From: Beverwykella pulmonaria
Taxonomy: Eukaryota; Ascomycota; Dothideomycetes; Pleosporales; Melanommataceae
Reading direction: 5' to 3'
Assembly: GCA_001599595.1 (NCBI GenBank)
Contig: BCHH01000001.1
Location: 4,121,068 to 4,185,067 of the forward strand
DNA length: 64,000 nt
In this document: piece after piece, positions 34,631 to 47,600 of the stretch
Position numbering within the stretch: position 1 is the stretch's first letter
Layout of the letters: every line of letters starts with the position of its first letter
Notes under the pieces: generated by a model
Databases searched by the model: none
The model's input: only the letters and a program-made list of their open reading frames with translations
What the model was told of the DNA's origin: nothing
Translations under genes and position numbers: made by a program

Positions 34631-35327
34631 ACGTGTTAAAGTGTATCTGCATATGCATAGGCTTTGGGTGCATGTTTGAATGGCGTTAGGTACTGTTCAG
34701 GGATCTGCTTTGATTAGTTGCATTGCATCAGCGACAGGAGTTGGGATGAGAAGAAAATGGGTAGGAGCATTGGGAACTGCGGTTTTCCATTCCTCGTCGC
34801 TATGCATCTATATATCTTTTCATGTACTTTATAGGAAGAGCATCATCTAAAATTGTAGAGGTCGACCTTTCACTGCTGCTGCCACCAGCCATAGCGTTAA
34901 CACCGTGTAAATCCGGATAGCTCTGCGAGAACGTGTTTTGGCCCAAACAGTTGCACAGAAGAGTTTCTTTGTATCATCTATGGCGAAAGGGCGTACAGCT
35001 AGCTGATGGAAAAAGGATTCTGCACACGCGTTGTCTTGCTCTCGTCGCGGATGATGGCGGGTTTACGTACCCTACTCCATATTACCTCTAAGCCAATCCC
35101 TCTTTTTCTTTTTGCGTAGAAATCCTTTGGGCACATATAGCAGGGCTCAGAACCAGTAGATTAATCCTCTTACCCTCTGTCTGGAATTGCTTGCTTGTGC
35201 TGCCGTCGAGATTGTCGATGTGCGGGCGCACCCGAATGAGCTTGGGCTGGTTCGCGTCATCCTGTCAACCGCAACCCACAACCACCGACCCAACCACATC
35301 TTATCGCCGCCGTCGCTGCGAGCACCA
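34631..35327. other. intergenic, promoter of CUL4
   Basis: No gene seen. It contains the AIM6 3' end and the CUL4 promoter/leader. Confidence 0.4.
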
Positions 35328-38085
35328 ATGTCCTCCGACAGAAAACGAAAGCACTCGACGATTAGAGAGCTCTTTACTTCCCAGCAGAAGCCCAACACCT
35401 CCAAGCGCCACCGCACCAAAGACGACCCTGTCAACGCTGTTCCTGCAGCTCTGGGAGCTGCCATGAGCACCGCAAGCATGTACAATTTCACCTCCAAAGC
35501 CAGCCCGATCGACATAACATCGAGCCCGGAGAATAGCCCTAGGAAGGCGACGCCGAATATGCATGCGAATATGGGCCCGAAGAGAATGCTAGTCAAGAAT
35601 TTCAGGCCCGCACGCAAGGTTGACCCTAATGTCTTCCTGGATCAAACCTGGCAAAAGGTCGATGGGGCGCTAGAGACAGTCTTCAAGCAGGGCGAAATCA
35701 ACTTCAGCCTCGAGGAGCTCTATCGAGGCGTGGAGAACCTCTGTCGGCAAGGACTGGCAAAGGAAGCGTGCGACCGGCTGGTGGCCAAGTGCAAGGCTTA
35801 CATTACGGGCACTTTGAAGGCCAAGGTCAAGGAGACGATGGGCAGGAAGGATGTCGATGTATTGCGAGCTACATTGCAAGCCTGGGCGACGTGGGAAGCG
35901 CAGATGGTATGGCAGCAACCCAAGTCTGAGACGTGTACTAATAGCTTGTAGAAGTACGTCGATTGGATCTTCTGCTACCTCGACCGCGCATATCTTTTGC
36001 CCCAGCAGAAATCACTCCACGATATCTCGGTCGACCTTTTCCGTTCAATCATCTTCGAGCACCCACGACTGAACCCGCGAATCGTTGATGGCGCTTGCGA
36101 TATGATCGCTCTTGATCGCGCGGACAAGGACATGGATACAGATACTTTTTCGAAGACGATTAAAATGTTCCACCAGATGCAAGTGTATACGAAATACTTT
36201 GAGCCGCGGATGTTGGAGCTTAGCCAGAAATACGTTTTGGAGTGGGCAGACACAACAAGTGCAGAAAAAAGCCTAACGGGCTATGTGAAGGGTGCGCGAG
36301 GGCTGATGAAGGAAGAGATTGAGCGGGCGGAGAAGTTTAGTTTCAGTGGCTCAACAAAGCGAGATCTACTTACACTACTTGAGGATCACTTGATATCAAG
36401 AAAGGAGTCGAGATTGAGTAAGTCACATCGCTCGTCTTGGACATCAGAAACAACTTGCTGACTGTTCGCTAAAGCCAACCAAGACGACCTTGCCGACCTC
36501 CTCGAGGACGACGAAAAAGGAGCGGAGGACCTCGGACTTCTCTACACGCTCCTTGAACGCCGCAAATTGGGCACAAAGCTCCGCCCCGCCTTCATGAAAT
36601 GGATAGAGGATACCGGTACTGCAATCGTCTTCAATGAGAAAGAGCAGGACCACATGGTTATCGAACTTCTGAACCTCAAGCATAGACTCGACACGATATG
36701 GAAGGTCTCCTTCCACCGCGACTCCGAGCTTGGACATGGTCTGCGAGAAGCTTTTGAGACGTTCATGAACAAGACGAAGAAGACCAGCCAAACTTGGAAC
36801 ACCGATAATTCAAAGCCTGGAGAGATGATCGCAAAGTATGTCGATACGCTACTGAGAAGTGGCGCAAAAGCCATCCCGACGCAGTTGAGTCGAAAGACGC
36901 ATAAATCAACTGCTGCAGAAGCAGAAGCAGAAGCAGAAGAGGACAATGAGGACTTTGTGGTTGATGAAGATACGGAGGTCAACAGCCAGCTCGATCAGGT
37001 GCTAGATCTCTTTCGCTTTGTGCATGGCAAAGCAGTGTTTGAAGCCTTCTATAAGAAGGATCTCGCACGGCGATTACTTATGGGGAGGAGTGCGAGTGCG
37101 GATGCTGAGAGAAGCATGTTGTCTAGGCTGAAGACAGGTAGGCTTTTTTACTCCCTATAGCGTATGAGCGCACACTAACATGATATCACAGAATGCGGCG
37201 CAGGCTTCACCGCCAACCTTGAGCAAATGTTCAAGGACATTGAGCTCTCACGCGAAGAGATGGCCTCCTATAAGATGATTCTCGAAGAGCGAAAGCAAAA
37301 GCAGAGCATTGACCTTACCGTCCACATTCTTTCTGCTTCGTCATGGCCGACCTATCCATCTATTCCTGTCATTATTCCGCCACAGATTCAATCCGCCGTC
37401 GACAAGTTCGAAAAGCATTACCAAGCAAAACATTCTGGCCGGAAGCTAGACTGGAAGCACGCGCTTGCCCACTGCCAGGTCAAGGCCATGTTCCCCCGTG
37501 GGAACAAGGAATTGGTAGTCTCGTCGTTCCAGGCTATCGTCCTCTTACTCTTCAACGGCGTGAAGGAGGACGAGCACATCACCTATGAATACCTGAAAGC
37601 AGCCACTGGCCTCCGTAAGCCCACACCTCCCCTCCATGATTCCACCACAGCTAATAATCCCAGCACCCCCCGAACTAAACCGCACCCTCCAATCTCTCGC
37701 CTGCGCTAAATTACGGCCCTTAACCAAACACCCCAAAGGCCGGGACATCAACCCGACCGACACCTTCACCCTAAACGCCAACTTCAACGACCCCAAATAT
37801 CGCATCAAGATCAACACGGTGCAGCTCAAAGAAACTGCCGCGGAAAACAAAGAAACCCACGAGCGCGTTGCGGCAGACAGAAACTACGAGACCCAGGCCG
37901 CAATTGTGCGGATCTTGAAGGCGAGGAAGAAGATTGCGCATGCAGATTTGGTTGCTGAGACGATCAAGGTTACAAAGAGTAGAGGCACGTTGGATGTCCC
38001 CGGGATTAAGAGGAATATTGACCGGTTGATTGAGAAGGACTACTTGGAAAGGGAGGAGGATGGTATGTATTCTTATATTGCGTAG
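35328..38085 (+). CDS. cullin-4, scaffold of CUL4-DDB1 ubiquitin ligase
   Basis: Five exons (35328-35906, 35952-36417, 36475-37137, 37192-37614, 37664-38085), with introns of 45-57 nt that all keep phase, give 850 residues. A basic disordered N-terminus (SSDRKRKHSTIRELF) precedes cullin repeats beginning VDPNVFLDQTWQKVDGALE. The cullin homology domain has FRFVHGKAVFEAFYKKDLAR and YQAKHSGRKLDWKHALAHC. The C-terminal winged helix carries the neddylation site IVRILKARKK (Lys796). CUL4 with DDB1 and DCAF receptors ubiquitinates chromatin substrates; in Neurospora it is needed for H3K9 methylation. An internal Glu/Ala insert (AEAEAEAEEDNEDF) is unusual but typical of disordered loops. Paralogue choice (4 rather than 3) rests on the N-terminus and overall pattern. 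Confidence 0.9.
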
Positions 38086-38373
38086 TTGTGCTTGTCATAA
38101 ATGATATGGTGGAGAAGGGCAGAATCAATCAATAATTTCACCCTCGTCTTGGAATTGCCCAGGTGTCCCATCGAGACGTAGAGCGTCAACCTGTAGTGAG
38201 AAGTCAAGGTGCACCATCAATTCATGAGTAGTCGTGTATGTACATAATGCGATATAGAGCAGCGAAGTCCCTGATCCTTCTCGTCATATCATGGCATGGT
38301 ATCACCCAACTCCAAGCTCTAGCTTACACAACCTAACCTTTATGCCTCCCAAACGCCATACAGTGATGCCTAT

Positions 38374-41321
38374 CTAGAACAAGCTCCAACCCCCCTTCCT
38401 CCTCTCCTTCCCTTCTTTCTTTGTCCCGTACCGCTTTTCCCTCGCCTCAAGCTGCCTCAAGCTATCCATCTCCTTGAGCACATGCTCAAGCAGCTCTTTC
38501 CGCCGCACGACATCGAGATGCCGGCGGATCTTGGGGTCTTCGCGCGCGAAGCGGTCGATTTCTGCTTGGGAGAGGGAGCGGCCCAGACGTGCATCGAGTT
38601 CACGGGGGAACTAAACAGACTTCAGTACCACACACAGATTTAAACATGGGGAGGGTTCGGTGCTTACAATGTAGTAAAATTTAGACAGCAGTTCAGCATC
38701 GAGGAAGAGGTCAGCGGTGGTGGTGAGTTTGTCAGCTACGGCGTCGAGGAAGACTTCTGGGCAGTAGTATTTGTTCTTCTTGCTGGCGCATTGTTTTGAT
38801 TTTATAGCTAGGAGGCGCATTTTGATCACATCGATGCGGTCGCGGAGGAAAACTGCTTCACGGCCTGAAATTCAAGTTAGCATGACTCTCCGGCGGAAAA
38901 ACAAGGAGTTATATGTATACCTTTTTGCAGCAGAGCAGAGCTGAAGCCTCCAGCGCCGCCAACTCCATCGCCTTCGAGCACGACTTGCCCGTTCCGTACA
39001 CGGTCAATGAATGACGACACGTCCCTGACTTTCTTTTTACCACCCATTTGTTCTTCGAGTTGCTTAGCTGCTAGTTCGCACACCTTAAGCTCGTCTTTTA
39101 GTACGTTTGTTACATTTTGCCTTCCCTTTGCCCATTCATTGTCCTCAACCTCGATCCGGTACTTGTACGGCTTGATACAAATCTCAAGTTCGTCCGAAAT
39201 ATCATAGGATAGATCTTTCAAGATCGACGTAGACGCTTCCGTGATAGCTTGACGCGCAAAAGGATGAGCGGCAAATCTAGAAGCCGTGATAAGCCGATCA
39301 ATGTGTGTTTGTAAAGCGTTAGCTACTACACTCGTGGCTAATCTCCCAACTCCCAGCTTGGTCAGTGCGGCACTGGAGCTGTCTAGTTTGATCTGCCAGA
39401 TCTCGTCTTCGCCCTCTGGATCCGCTTTCATCAAGCCGCTCAAAGGATCTCTGTCTGGGATTGGCCGGCTTAGATCTTCGAAAGGTCTATTCCAGTATCT
39501 CTGTGCTAACAGATTCAGTACTTGTTGATCGAGTTCGTGTTTAAGAAGTTCCCGGACTTGTTGTCGCCCGAATTGCTCCGAGAAGCCGCGAAAGGAGTGC
39601 TTGAACGCGTCGAGGGACTCTGCAAGGTAGGACTCTGCGCTGATGGGTCGCTCGTTGTATTGGACCTTGAATTCGTATGTAGCATTCTCGAGCTCGTGCT
39701 GGATAGCCTCGCTTGTCGTTTTCAAACTTGCAGCCATGGTCTGCTCGAGCACGTGCATGAGCTTCTTCTTCAAGTTCTTTGTTCCAACATCTAGATGCGA
39801 TTCGGCGCCAAATTCGGGGTGAGAGGAGAAGAATGCGTTCTCGTTCTTGGCGATGGCGTTGGTGATATTTCCGTTGCCGCGATTGAACAATCTCGGGGCA
39901 GATGAGGTAGCAGGGACACGGCATACAACACCAACATAACCTAATCGGAGAGCATATTTTTTGTCGCTGAGAAGTGCCGCACCTCGTTCTGCATCAACAA
40001 GGTCCATCTTCGTAATCACCCCGATGGTTCGTTCACCCCTAGGGTCCACCTTTCTTGAAGCTCTCAGCGCCGTGCTGTTTGCCAGATCCACATCTGCAGC
40101 CGAAATAGCGAGAATGACATTTGGTGCCTTGATGTACTTCTCACACAGCTCCGTGATTCTCTCCTTTAATTCGATAGGCTGATCCCGCCCAGTGACCTGT
40201 ATGTATCCCGGTAAATCTATCAGCGACAGGTCTGGAACATTAGGAGAATATATACGGAGTTGAATGGGATCATCTGAGACACAATCTTGAACCGGAACTG
40301 CCAGATTCAAGTCTGTAAGTGTCCTTTGTATTTGACCAAAGTCGGTGATCTTTCCTAAGCCCAGTGCGGGGAACTCTCCGTATTCCGCATGAGCTTCAGG
40401 CGTGTTGACTAAGGTGAGCTCGATCGGTCGGCGGGTAACCATATTTGAACCTTTTGGTAGGAACTCGTGTCCAACGATGGCTTCAAGAACAGAGCTCTTT
40501 CCAGAAGATTGTGACCCAATGACCACGATGGATGGTAATGAAAGGGTTTCGGACTTTCCCACGGTCTGCAGCAGTCCTCGTATCTCGATCATTTTCCTCG
40601 TCAACAGCATCATCTGCTCATCTCGAGCAATCTGCTCTCCTTCACTCTTATTTTCTTCGTCATCGTCTCGTGCATGCGCAACTGCCGCTGCTGTCGTAGC
40701 GCCTCCTGCTGCGGTGCCAGCACCGCTTTTCTTCGGTTCCTCAGGACCTTTCCCTCCGCCATTTCCGCCTCCTGAGCCTGCGGGCTCGTCCTTTGCCATG
40801 AGCCGCTGCAGCCATTCCGGGTATTCCACTTTCTCTAACTCCTCTTTTTGCTTCTCCCACCCGCGTCCGATCTGATCAAACACGCTTCCAGCGGTGCCGA
40901 ATGCTTCGCTCGCAACACCGGTTGCGCCGTCCTTTGCTCGGTGGAATAGATCCAGTGCGAAATTTCCGGCCTCTGTAGATTGTTAGCATGTCCTTTCCTA
41001 TTTCCCTTTGTTGAACATACGCCCGGCCTGATATTGTATATATGAGACCCCTGCGACGACAGCACCTCCAGCCGCAGCACCTGCCGTCGCAAATTTCCCC
41101 ACAAGCTTTGGAATTGCCCTGGCGAAAGATATTGATCGTGTGGCGGGGAGATTGTGCAGAGCATAGCTCCCAAAGGGCCACGGTCTCCGTTTTATCAACC
41201 GAAGTCCTGCATCTGAGCGAAGGAGACCTCCAGCGGGAAGCTGGGTCGAAAAGGGTCGGCGTGGGGTGGTGGTAGCCGTTCGACGTGCGACGGTGGCGAG
41301 GCGTACGAGCCTGCCGCTCAT
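38374..41321 (-). CDS. mitochondrial inner-membrane dynamin GTPase Mgm1/Msp1 (OPA1)
   Basis: Four minus-strand exons, in coding order 41321-41021, 40972-38921, 38864-38668 and 38610-38374, all in phase, give 928 residues. The N-terminus is a mitochondrial presequence (MSGRLVRLATVARRTATTTP) followed by a Gly/Ala membrane segment at about residues 77-96. The dynamin GTPase domain has GSQSSGKS (residues 253-260), switch Thr in SNMVTRRPIEL, DLPG and TKMD. The middle domain and a GED-like end follow in the last two exons. Mgm1 drives inner-membrane fusion and crista maintenance. The Gly/Asn-rich stretch GSGGGNGGGKGPEEP before the G domain lies where rhomboid processing occurs in the family. It ends 288 bp from the end of CUL4 (convergent). 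Confidence 0.93.
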
Positions 41322-41959
41322 ACTTGTTGTCTGTCAACGCCTGTCTGGCGGAGATTTGGAGGGAGAATTTTGGTGCGTCGTCCTATGTAGGGGGTAGGGT
41401 GGTGGGCGCCGTTGATCCAGGATTCGTGGATCGTAAGGTCGTGAAGAATAAACGGTGAACACAACCCTGCAGGTGGAATTCCTCCGTCGCTGCCCAGGAA
41501 CGCACGGACCCACCACACCACGTGCTGCAGTTCACTTAGGCCTTGTCCAGGTGGAGTCATCCCAGGCTCTCTTCCTCTCAACTCGCATCAGTATTTTGGG
41601 AGAGTAGGCTTCCAATGCTCTAGGCGCCATCTGCCATTCAAATTGGCCATTCATGTCTACACTGCACCAATGACTGCCTTCACCTCGTCAAACGCTAGGT
41701 GTAAAATAAGGCCGATACTTCGAAGTTGTACATTGGAATTGTCAGAATGTCAGAAGTCGGAGGAACTCGATGAAATCTGTACAGAGTGAATACTCAGAAT
41801 CTGCGACATGCATCCGCCAACCCGGCGAAGTCGACCTCGAGAGAGGTTCCTGCTGCCCCAATTGATTACAAATGATGCTCTCATGTGCAGCACGCTTGGG
41901 TATAAAGTGAGACTCGATGGGGCTCGAAGCAGGTATCGCAAAGCGTCGTGATTTTCACT
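41322..41959. other. divergent promoter region between MGM1 and the NmrA-like gene
   Basis: No gene seen. Both neighbouring genes start outward from it. Confidence 0.4.
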
Positions 41960-43078
41960 ATGGAGAAACTGATTATCATCATCGGTATCACAGGTACTCA
42001 GGTACTTCCTACCCTCCTTAGTATGAGTGCACCACATGCATACATATACTGATCATCTTTTCCAGGGGTATTCAGTAGCACAAACCTTCCTCTCAACCCC
42101 AGGATGGCGTGTTCGCGGCATAACCCGCAACTTGTCCAGCTCGACCTCTCAGCACCTCACCTCCCAAGGTGCTGAAATGGTTGTTGCAAACAAGAATGAC
42201 CGCTCGAGCCTCGTCTCCGCATTCAAAGACGCCAATGCCATCTTCGGCTTAACAGACTTTTGGGGACCGTTTCTCGACCCCGCCACTATCGAAATCGCGG
42301 CCAAGAAAAACCAGACCACCAACGAAGCAGCCTTTGATATCGAAGTCTCACATGGCATTAACATTGCCGAAGCAGCTGCCCAAATTCCGTCGTTAGAAAG
42401 GTTCGTGTACAGCAGTTTGGCTGATGTGAAAAAGTGGAGTGAGGGGAAATATACCTGGGTCTACCACTTTGACAGCAAGGCAAAGGTCGTCAATTACATC
42501 AAGGACAGCCTCCCCGACCTTGCTAAGAAAACGAGCTATCTCCAGATTGGAGAGTATGTGACGAACTGGAATAAGAAGGTGTCGCTTGGGCAGAAGAAAC
42601 TTCCCGATGGTTCCTTTGTTCTTCGGAAACCGCATTCGGGGGATGCGAAGATTCCCATGATTTGGGTAGAGCATGATACAGGGAAGTTTGTCAAGGCGTT
42701 GATAGAAGCACCACCAGGCAAGACAATGCTGGGGTATGGGAGTCTGATAGGTTGGAAAGAGTACATGGAGATTTGGGGGTGCATCCTCGGTGTGGAAGCC
42801 CATTTTGAACAAATCTCGCCGGATGCGTATTTAAAGGACTTGCCCGAGAATTTGGCGAGAGAGGTCAGAGAAGGCCATTTGTTTCATGGCGAGTTTGGTT
42901 GGGATGGTGGTGATCCAGAGGTGTTGCATCCTAAAGATGTGAGTTCCCCGTGCCATTCTAGACATGCGGCCCGCTGATGACAGAGCAGTTCGGCGTTGAG
43001 GGCACCCCGATTGAAGAGTACATCCGTAACGAGGATTGGACCCAAATGTTGGAAGGTAATTGGAAGGTATCTGCGTAA
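41960..43078 (+). CDS. NmrA-like family NAD(P)-binding protein
   Basis: Exons 41960-42001, 42066-42938 and 42989-43078 (introns 64 and 50 nt, all phase 0) give 334 residues. The first 14-residue exon holds EKLIIIIGITGTQ and the second begins GYSVAQTFL, so the GxxGxxG Rossmann motif is completed only after splicing. The rest has IFGLTDFWGPF, GINIAEAAAQIPSLERFVYSS and IPMIWVEHDTGKFVKAL, typical of NmrA/HSCARG proteins. These bind NADP(H) and act as redox sensors or regulators, or as atypical reductases. The usual SDR catalytic YxxxK is not evident, consistent with a regulatory role. The actual target is unknown. Confidence 0.85.
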
Positions 43079-43156
43079 GCGAATTGGAATGCAGCCACCT
43101 AGCCGGAGAGAGAAACTATATTCATAGTGCTCCATGGGCATTTTCGCCAATTCCAA

Positions 43157-44176
43157 CTATTTCAAACATAGCATAGCTCTTTCTCCGAAAGCTTTCAGTA
43201 TCGAGCCTTCTTCTCTAATCATATCTCTGAGCCAGTTCCTAGACCCCTCCACCTCTCTGCTGGCGAACTTGACAAGCACGAAGCCACGCACATTCGCAGC
43301 ACTCCATACCACACCATCAGCATTCTCGCGTTGCTGCCTATGTAGTCGCCTTTGTTCTTTTGGGGTGAGCTCCGGAAGCGCCGAGTCTCCCCAATTGCGA
43401 CCGCCGATTCGTGGCAGCGCCTCAAACTCTTCGACAAAGTGCTTGGACAGATGGGAGAAGACAGGCCCACGAATGATGAGTGTGCCAAACACTGCAAATC
43501 CATCCATTCGCTCAGACAATGCAATCCCAGTCTGTCCGTTCTTATCCAGAATCATATTGTCTCTCAACAACAATCTTTTCTGGGATACTCCCTTTGTACT
43601 CTCATCACTCGTCCAGACTTCGTTCCTACTCCTGTACTCGTAAATGTCCCAATTCTCCCCTCGCGCCGACCTGCCACTCGTGACCCAGTCGCAAACACAT
43701 AGGCTTCCTTCCTCATCCTCCAGGCTATAGATTTGCGACTGTGAAAATGCAGATTGTGCAAATGGCTGCACCGGATCCGGGAGGTAAACTAGGGCAGCAT
43801 TCGGTGCCAAGGTAACTTTCATTTGCTGCCTCGACACCAAGCTAGGATCGACTGTCTTGAAGATCTTCGTGGACCCCTGGGTCAGCAGCACAAGCCTAGT
43901 TCCTGCTTCCAGGCGCACAGCCAGATCGATGCAGTCTCCCGCAACTATGCCCCCGCCATACGTCAGAAGAAAGACAGTATGCACCAGGCGGGGCGCCGTC
44001 AAGTTGTCTTGGGAGTGTTGGTCGGGTGGCGGTAAAGGGTCTGGTGCGACAAGTTTGAGCGGGTATTGGTAGGACACGGTGTGGAGGACTGGCTTGTCTG
44101 GGGGAAGCAGGGCAACGACAATCGAGCCTTGACCCGGGATTGAGGCAGATTTAGCAAAGGGTGAGGTGAAAGACAT
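43157..44176 (-). CDS. urease accessory protein UreD
   Basis: A single 339-residue frame on the minus strand. Near the start are GQGSIVVALLPPDKPVLHTV and VSYQYPLKL, then VFLLTYGGGIVAGDCIDLAV, VLLTQGSTKIFKT and LVYLPDPVQPFAQSAFSQSQ. These are the conserved blocks of UreD/UreH. UreD acts with UreF and UreG to deliver nickel to apo-urease in the cytosol. The gene ends only 78 bp from the NmrA-like gene (convergent) and starts 470 bp from TFC3 (divergent). The start Met was chosen because the next block follows at the usual spacing. No break is seen. Confidence 0.93.
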   Translation of the reverse strand: MSFTSPFAKSASIPGQGSIVVALLPPDKPVLHTVSYQYPLKLVAPDPLPPPDQHSQDNLTAPRLVHTVFLLTYGGGIVAGDCIDLAVRLEAGTRLVLLTQGSTKIFKTVDPSLVSRQQMKVTLAPNAALVYLPDPVQPFAQSAFSQSQIYSLEDEEGSLCVCDWVTSGRSARGENWDIYEYRSRNEVWTSDESTKGVSQKRLLLRDNMILDKNGQTGIALSERMDGFAVFGTLIIRGPVFSHLSKHFVEEFEALPRIGGRNWGDSALPELTPKEQRRLHRQQRENADGVVWSAANVRGFVLVKFASREVEGSRNWLRDMIREEGSILKAFGERAMLCLK

Positions 44177-44646
44177 GCTGCAGGCGCATAGTCAGAGAAG
44201 TGGGGGCCACAAAGGAGTTGGTGAAGTTGTAAGGACACACGTACAGGCAAATCTAGTAGCTGGACAAGAGGGTTAGATGAGGCCTAGGAAGCACTACTAT
44301 ATCTGCCCAAGGGACTTCTTCGTATCCCAGCGCAGGGCTCAGAGATATTCTTCAATAAATCCTCATTGAAGCTGACTCTCTTAGATATATCAAACAGCAT
44401 TAAAAAGATTAAACGATAAGGCGTGAGCTTGAGCTTTGAAGCTTGGATCAATCGCCAAGGCGCTAGTGCTAGCGCAAAGTCATCGAACCCCGCGCCAGCA
44501 GGTCCCCCACACACAAACTTTCTGCAAGCTGCAGCACTACAACCATCCTGCGTTCGACCCCCTTCCTCCTCACTTCGTCATGCTTTAAGCATTTTGCCCT
44601 CTCCATTTTTTTCCGACAGCAGCTGGAAGGGGTCGGGCGGTTAGTG
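44177..44646. other. divergent promoter region between UreD and TFC3
   Basis: No gene seen. The plus strand just before 44647 is CT-rich, as in fungal leaders. Confidence 0.4.
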
Positions 44647-47600
44647 ATGGCAACGGGATTTGACGAACTAATAGAGTTTTTACTCTCGGAGATCGCTCTC
44701 TGCGGAGTCCAAGGTATGTTCAATTGGATTACTTCAAGTTGCCATCGGCCCCAGACAGCAAATTGCAGGCTGAGGCAAAATGATCGCCCTTGGTAGACTA
44801 AGTCCTATCGTATCTGTTCGGGGTATTTCACTCATTCGTGAGAAAATAAGTCTGCCTAACTTCATTTTGTAGGAGCCGGTAGTGTTGACTTCCACCGCTT
44901 CATTCACGTCTTCTATGACAAAAAACGTATGTCGGGAGAGCTTGGCCGTAATTTCTATGAGAAGGTCTGGGATTGGGTCAACAACCATGGAGATATCCGT
45001 ATATTCTACAACAACAATACTCGCGACCTTTCCCTGTCCGAATTTGAGGCGCTAGAACTGCAAGAGACGGGTGCCAATAGAGCTGAAATTACGAAAGAAA
45101 AGTCATCGGATCCTTTCAGGAGTAGGCCTCAAGCACCTAGAGCTGACCAGGCTCAAATTTCCTTTCAGCGTTCTTTGCGCCAGCGTCTACTTGACGAAGG
45201 GTATGCTATTGGAAAGGTGTCCGGTCCAGGGCCGATCGAAACACTACCGGTCGATCTGGAGTCTGACGCTCAGAAGAATATTGGCATTAACACCACCGAC
45301 GAGCGAGAAGCGCCCGAGGAATCGGCTAGAAAGCCTGAGGATGTGATTACTTCACCAACAAACCTGGCCGCGATGGCACAGTTGCCGCGAAATTTCCACA
45401 ATGGTCGACCATACGCAAAGAAACGAGGTCGCCGCAAGGTCCCCAAAGGCATGAAACTGACTGAACCTCTTTTCGATGACCCCTCTCCGTCGACGACAGC
45501 GCCGCGCCTGTATGCAAGCCAGAACCGAATCTGGCATGCGATTGCCGGTCACTCCATCGATTTGAAGAGGCTACCAAGCATGGAATTTGTCCTACTCTCA
45601 ATCATTGCTGCACATGGTGCAAGTGGTATTGCTCAACCTGACCTAGTCAGAATCAGTGCACAAGACAAGCGATCGGTGCCGCACCGGACAGATCAGCTGG
45701 CCAAAAAGGGTTACATTGAAAAGAAGCCTATGCAAGCACAGAAAGTACGCACGAGTCTGTGCGTCCACAAGAGGTTCATCCATGAGGACCATTTCTTGAA
45801 AGGGCCCTGTGTTGTGGAAAATGTATTTCGAGGCCAAGCTTTCATTCTCTCCGGCTTCGCCGACCTCCTGTACAATCTTCTTAAAGATGTCGGTATCATT
45901 GCAATGAGGGATCTTAGGCGCAAGTTGGTACGTCAATTTTAACGGCCATCATGAGCTTAGAACTAATGGTGTTAAGGGTGTCAAAATGCAAGAATGGACC
46001 CCGCGAGCCGTCCGCAACGCCATCCTTAGATTGGACGAAACGGGCTTTATCAAGCGAGTACGGGCACGGAAGAAAGGCTCTCGAGATGTGTTTCTAGTTT
46101 GTATTAAGCTTATGCGAAAGCCAAACCCAGACGATGTCAAGAACCTCAAATTTCGACGCAAAGTTGTAGTGCCCGAGAATCCTGAGGACCCCGACGATGG
46201 TCTCATCGAGTCAGACGAAGAAGGGGCTGCTCTCGAGCGGGACCTGGACTTGGAAGTCGAGTCGGACGATGTCGCCCGCATCCCACCCCAGTGGACCCCC
46301 GATCGACTGATTGCAAACTTCATCATTGAGGCTACGGATCTGGCTGGAGTGGTAGGCTTAGACTCTGCAGATCTCCGTAACATAACCATGGGCAAATTCT
46401 GGAAGCGACCTCTAGAGTCTTATATAGGCCGGCTAACAGATAATTGGGAACTAAGCCAGCCTCTTCATTTGCGTCATCTAGCTCTCATCAGGGACACACG
46501 CGTAACATCGGAGAAGCGTCTTATTCATTATGTGTACCGCACTTATGGAAACTTCCAGAAGGCCGTCAATGAAGGCCAACTGTCTTGGGAAGCCGTGAGC
46601 AAGCAAGCCGTGAAGAAATCTTCTGGGGATCAGCCGGACCACTCTAAGAAGGAGCGAGATGTTGACTTGGCGCTTGACCCTTGGGGCTTCCTCGAAACCG
46701 GTGTCAATGACTTTCTTCGGCGAGCTGGCTCTGCAACTCTTGCGGAATGTCGCCTATCAATCAATCGGGGCGCTCGACAAGGACCACATTGGGACAACGC
46801 CTTGGCTCAAGAAATGGGCTACGAGAAACACAGAAGATCGGGGGCTAAGTATAAGCCAACGAGAAGCTTGACTCATACTGAGTTAATGACACGAGAGCAA
46901 TACAGGGCTGCGACCGAATTAAAACGTATACAGCAGTACGCAATTGAGCAAGCAACGCGTGAGGCTGGTCAATTTTCCCCACTGAAAGACTCGCGGAAGC
47001 ACGACAGACCTCGAAAGCAGCAACCAGTGCCAAGACTGGATGTTCTTCTTAGTAAGGAACAACGAGTGGCTCTGGGGTTACCACCGAAAGGACGACTTGG
47101 TGCCGACATCGAAAAACAGATTCGGGCATACCGGAAGCAAACAGGAGATCCTTTGGCATTACCTGCGATTATAATCAAAGACGCTCGCACTCCACGCAAT
47201 GCGCCACTGCTGACAAAAGAAGAAAGGTTGGCCCAAGGGTTGTCCGAGCTAGGTCGTCTTCCCAAGGCTATTGAGAATCAGATTCGTCAAGAGCGTGGTT
47301 TGGCCCTGGCTGCAGAGAAACCGAAGAAAGAGCGGAAAAAAAGGGATCCGAAGGAACCTCCCCTTCTTACCAAAGAGGAGAGAATAGCAAGAGGGCTTCC
47401 TGAGAAAGGACGGCTGAAACAAAGCGTGGTGGATGAGATTCTGCGGGAGCGCGGAATTGCTATGTCTTCGGGGCCTGGAGAAACACCGGCAAATACCGAA
47501 CATGCTCAAGACGAAGCTGGACCCGTGCGGGCACTAGGGGTTGAGCATCAAGGTTGTCAGGAGAATGGGCCTGAATCCCAGGCGATGAGCGAACTTCCAA

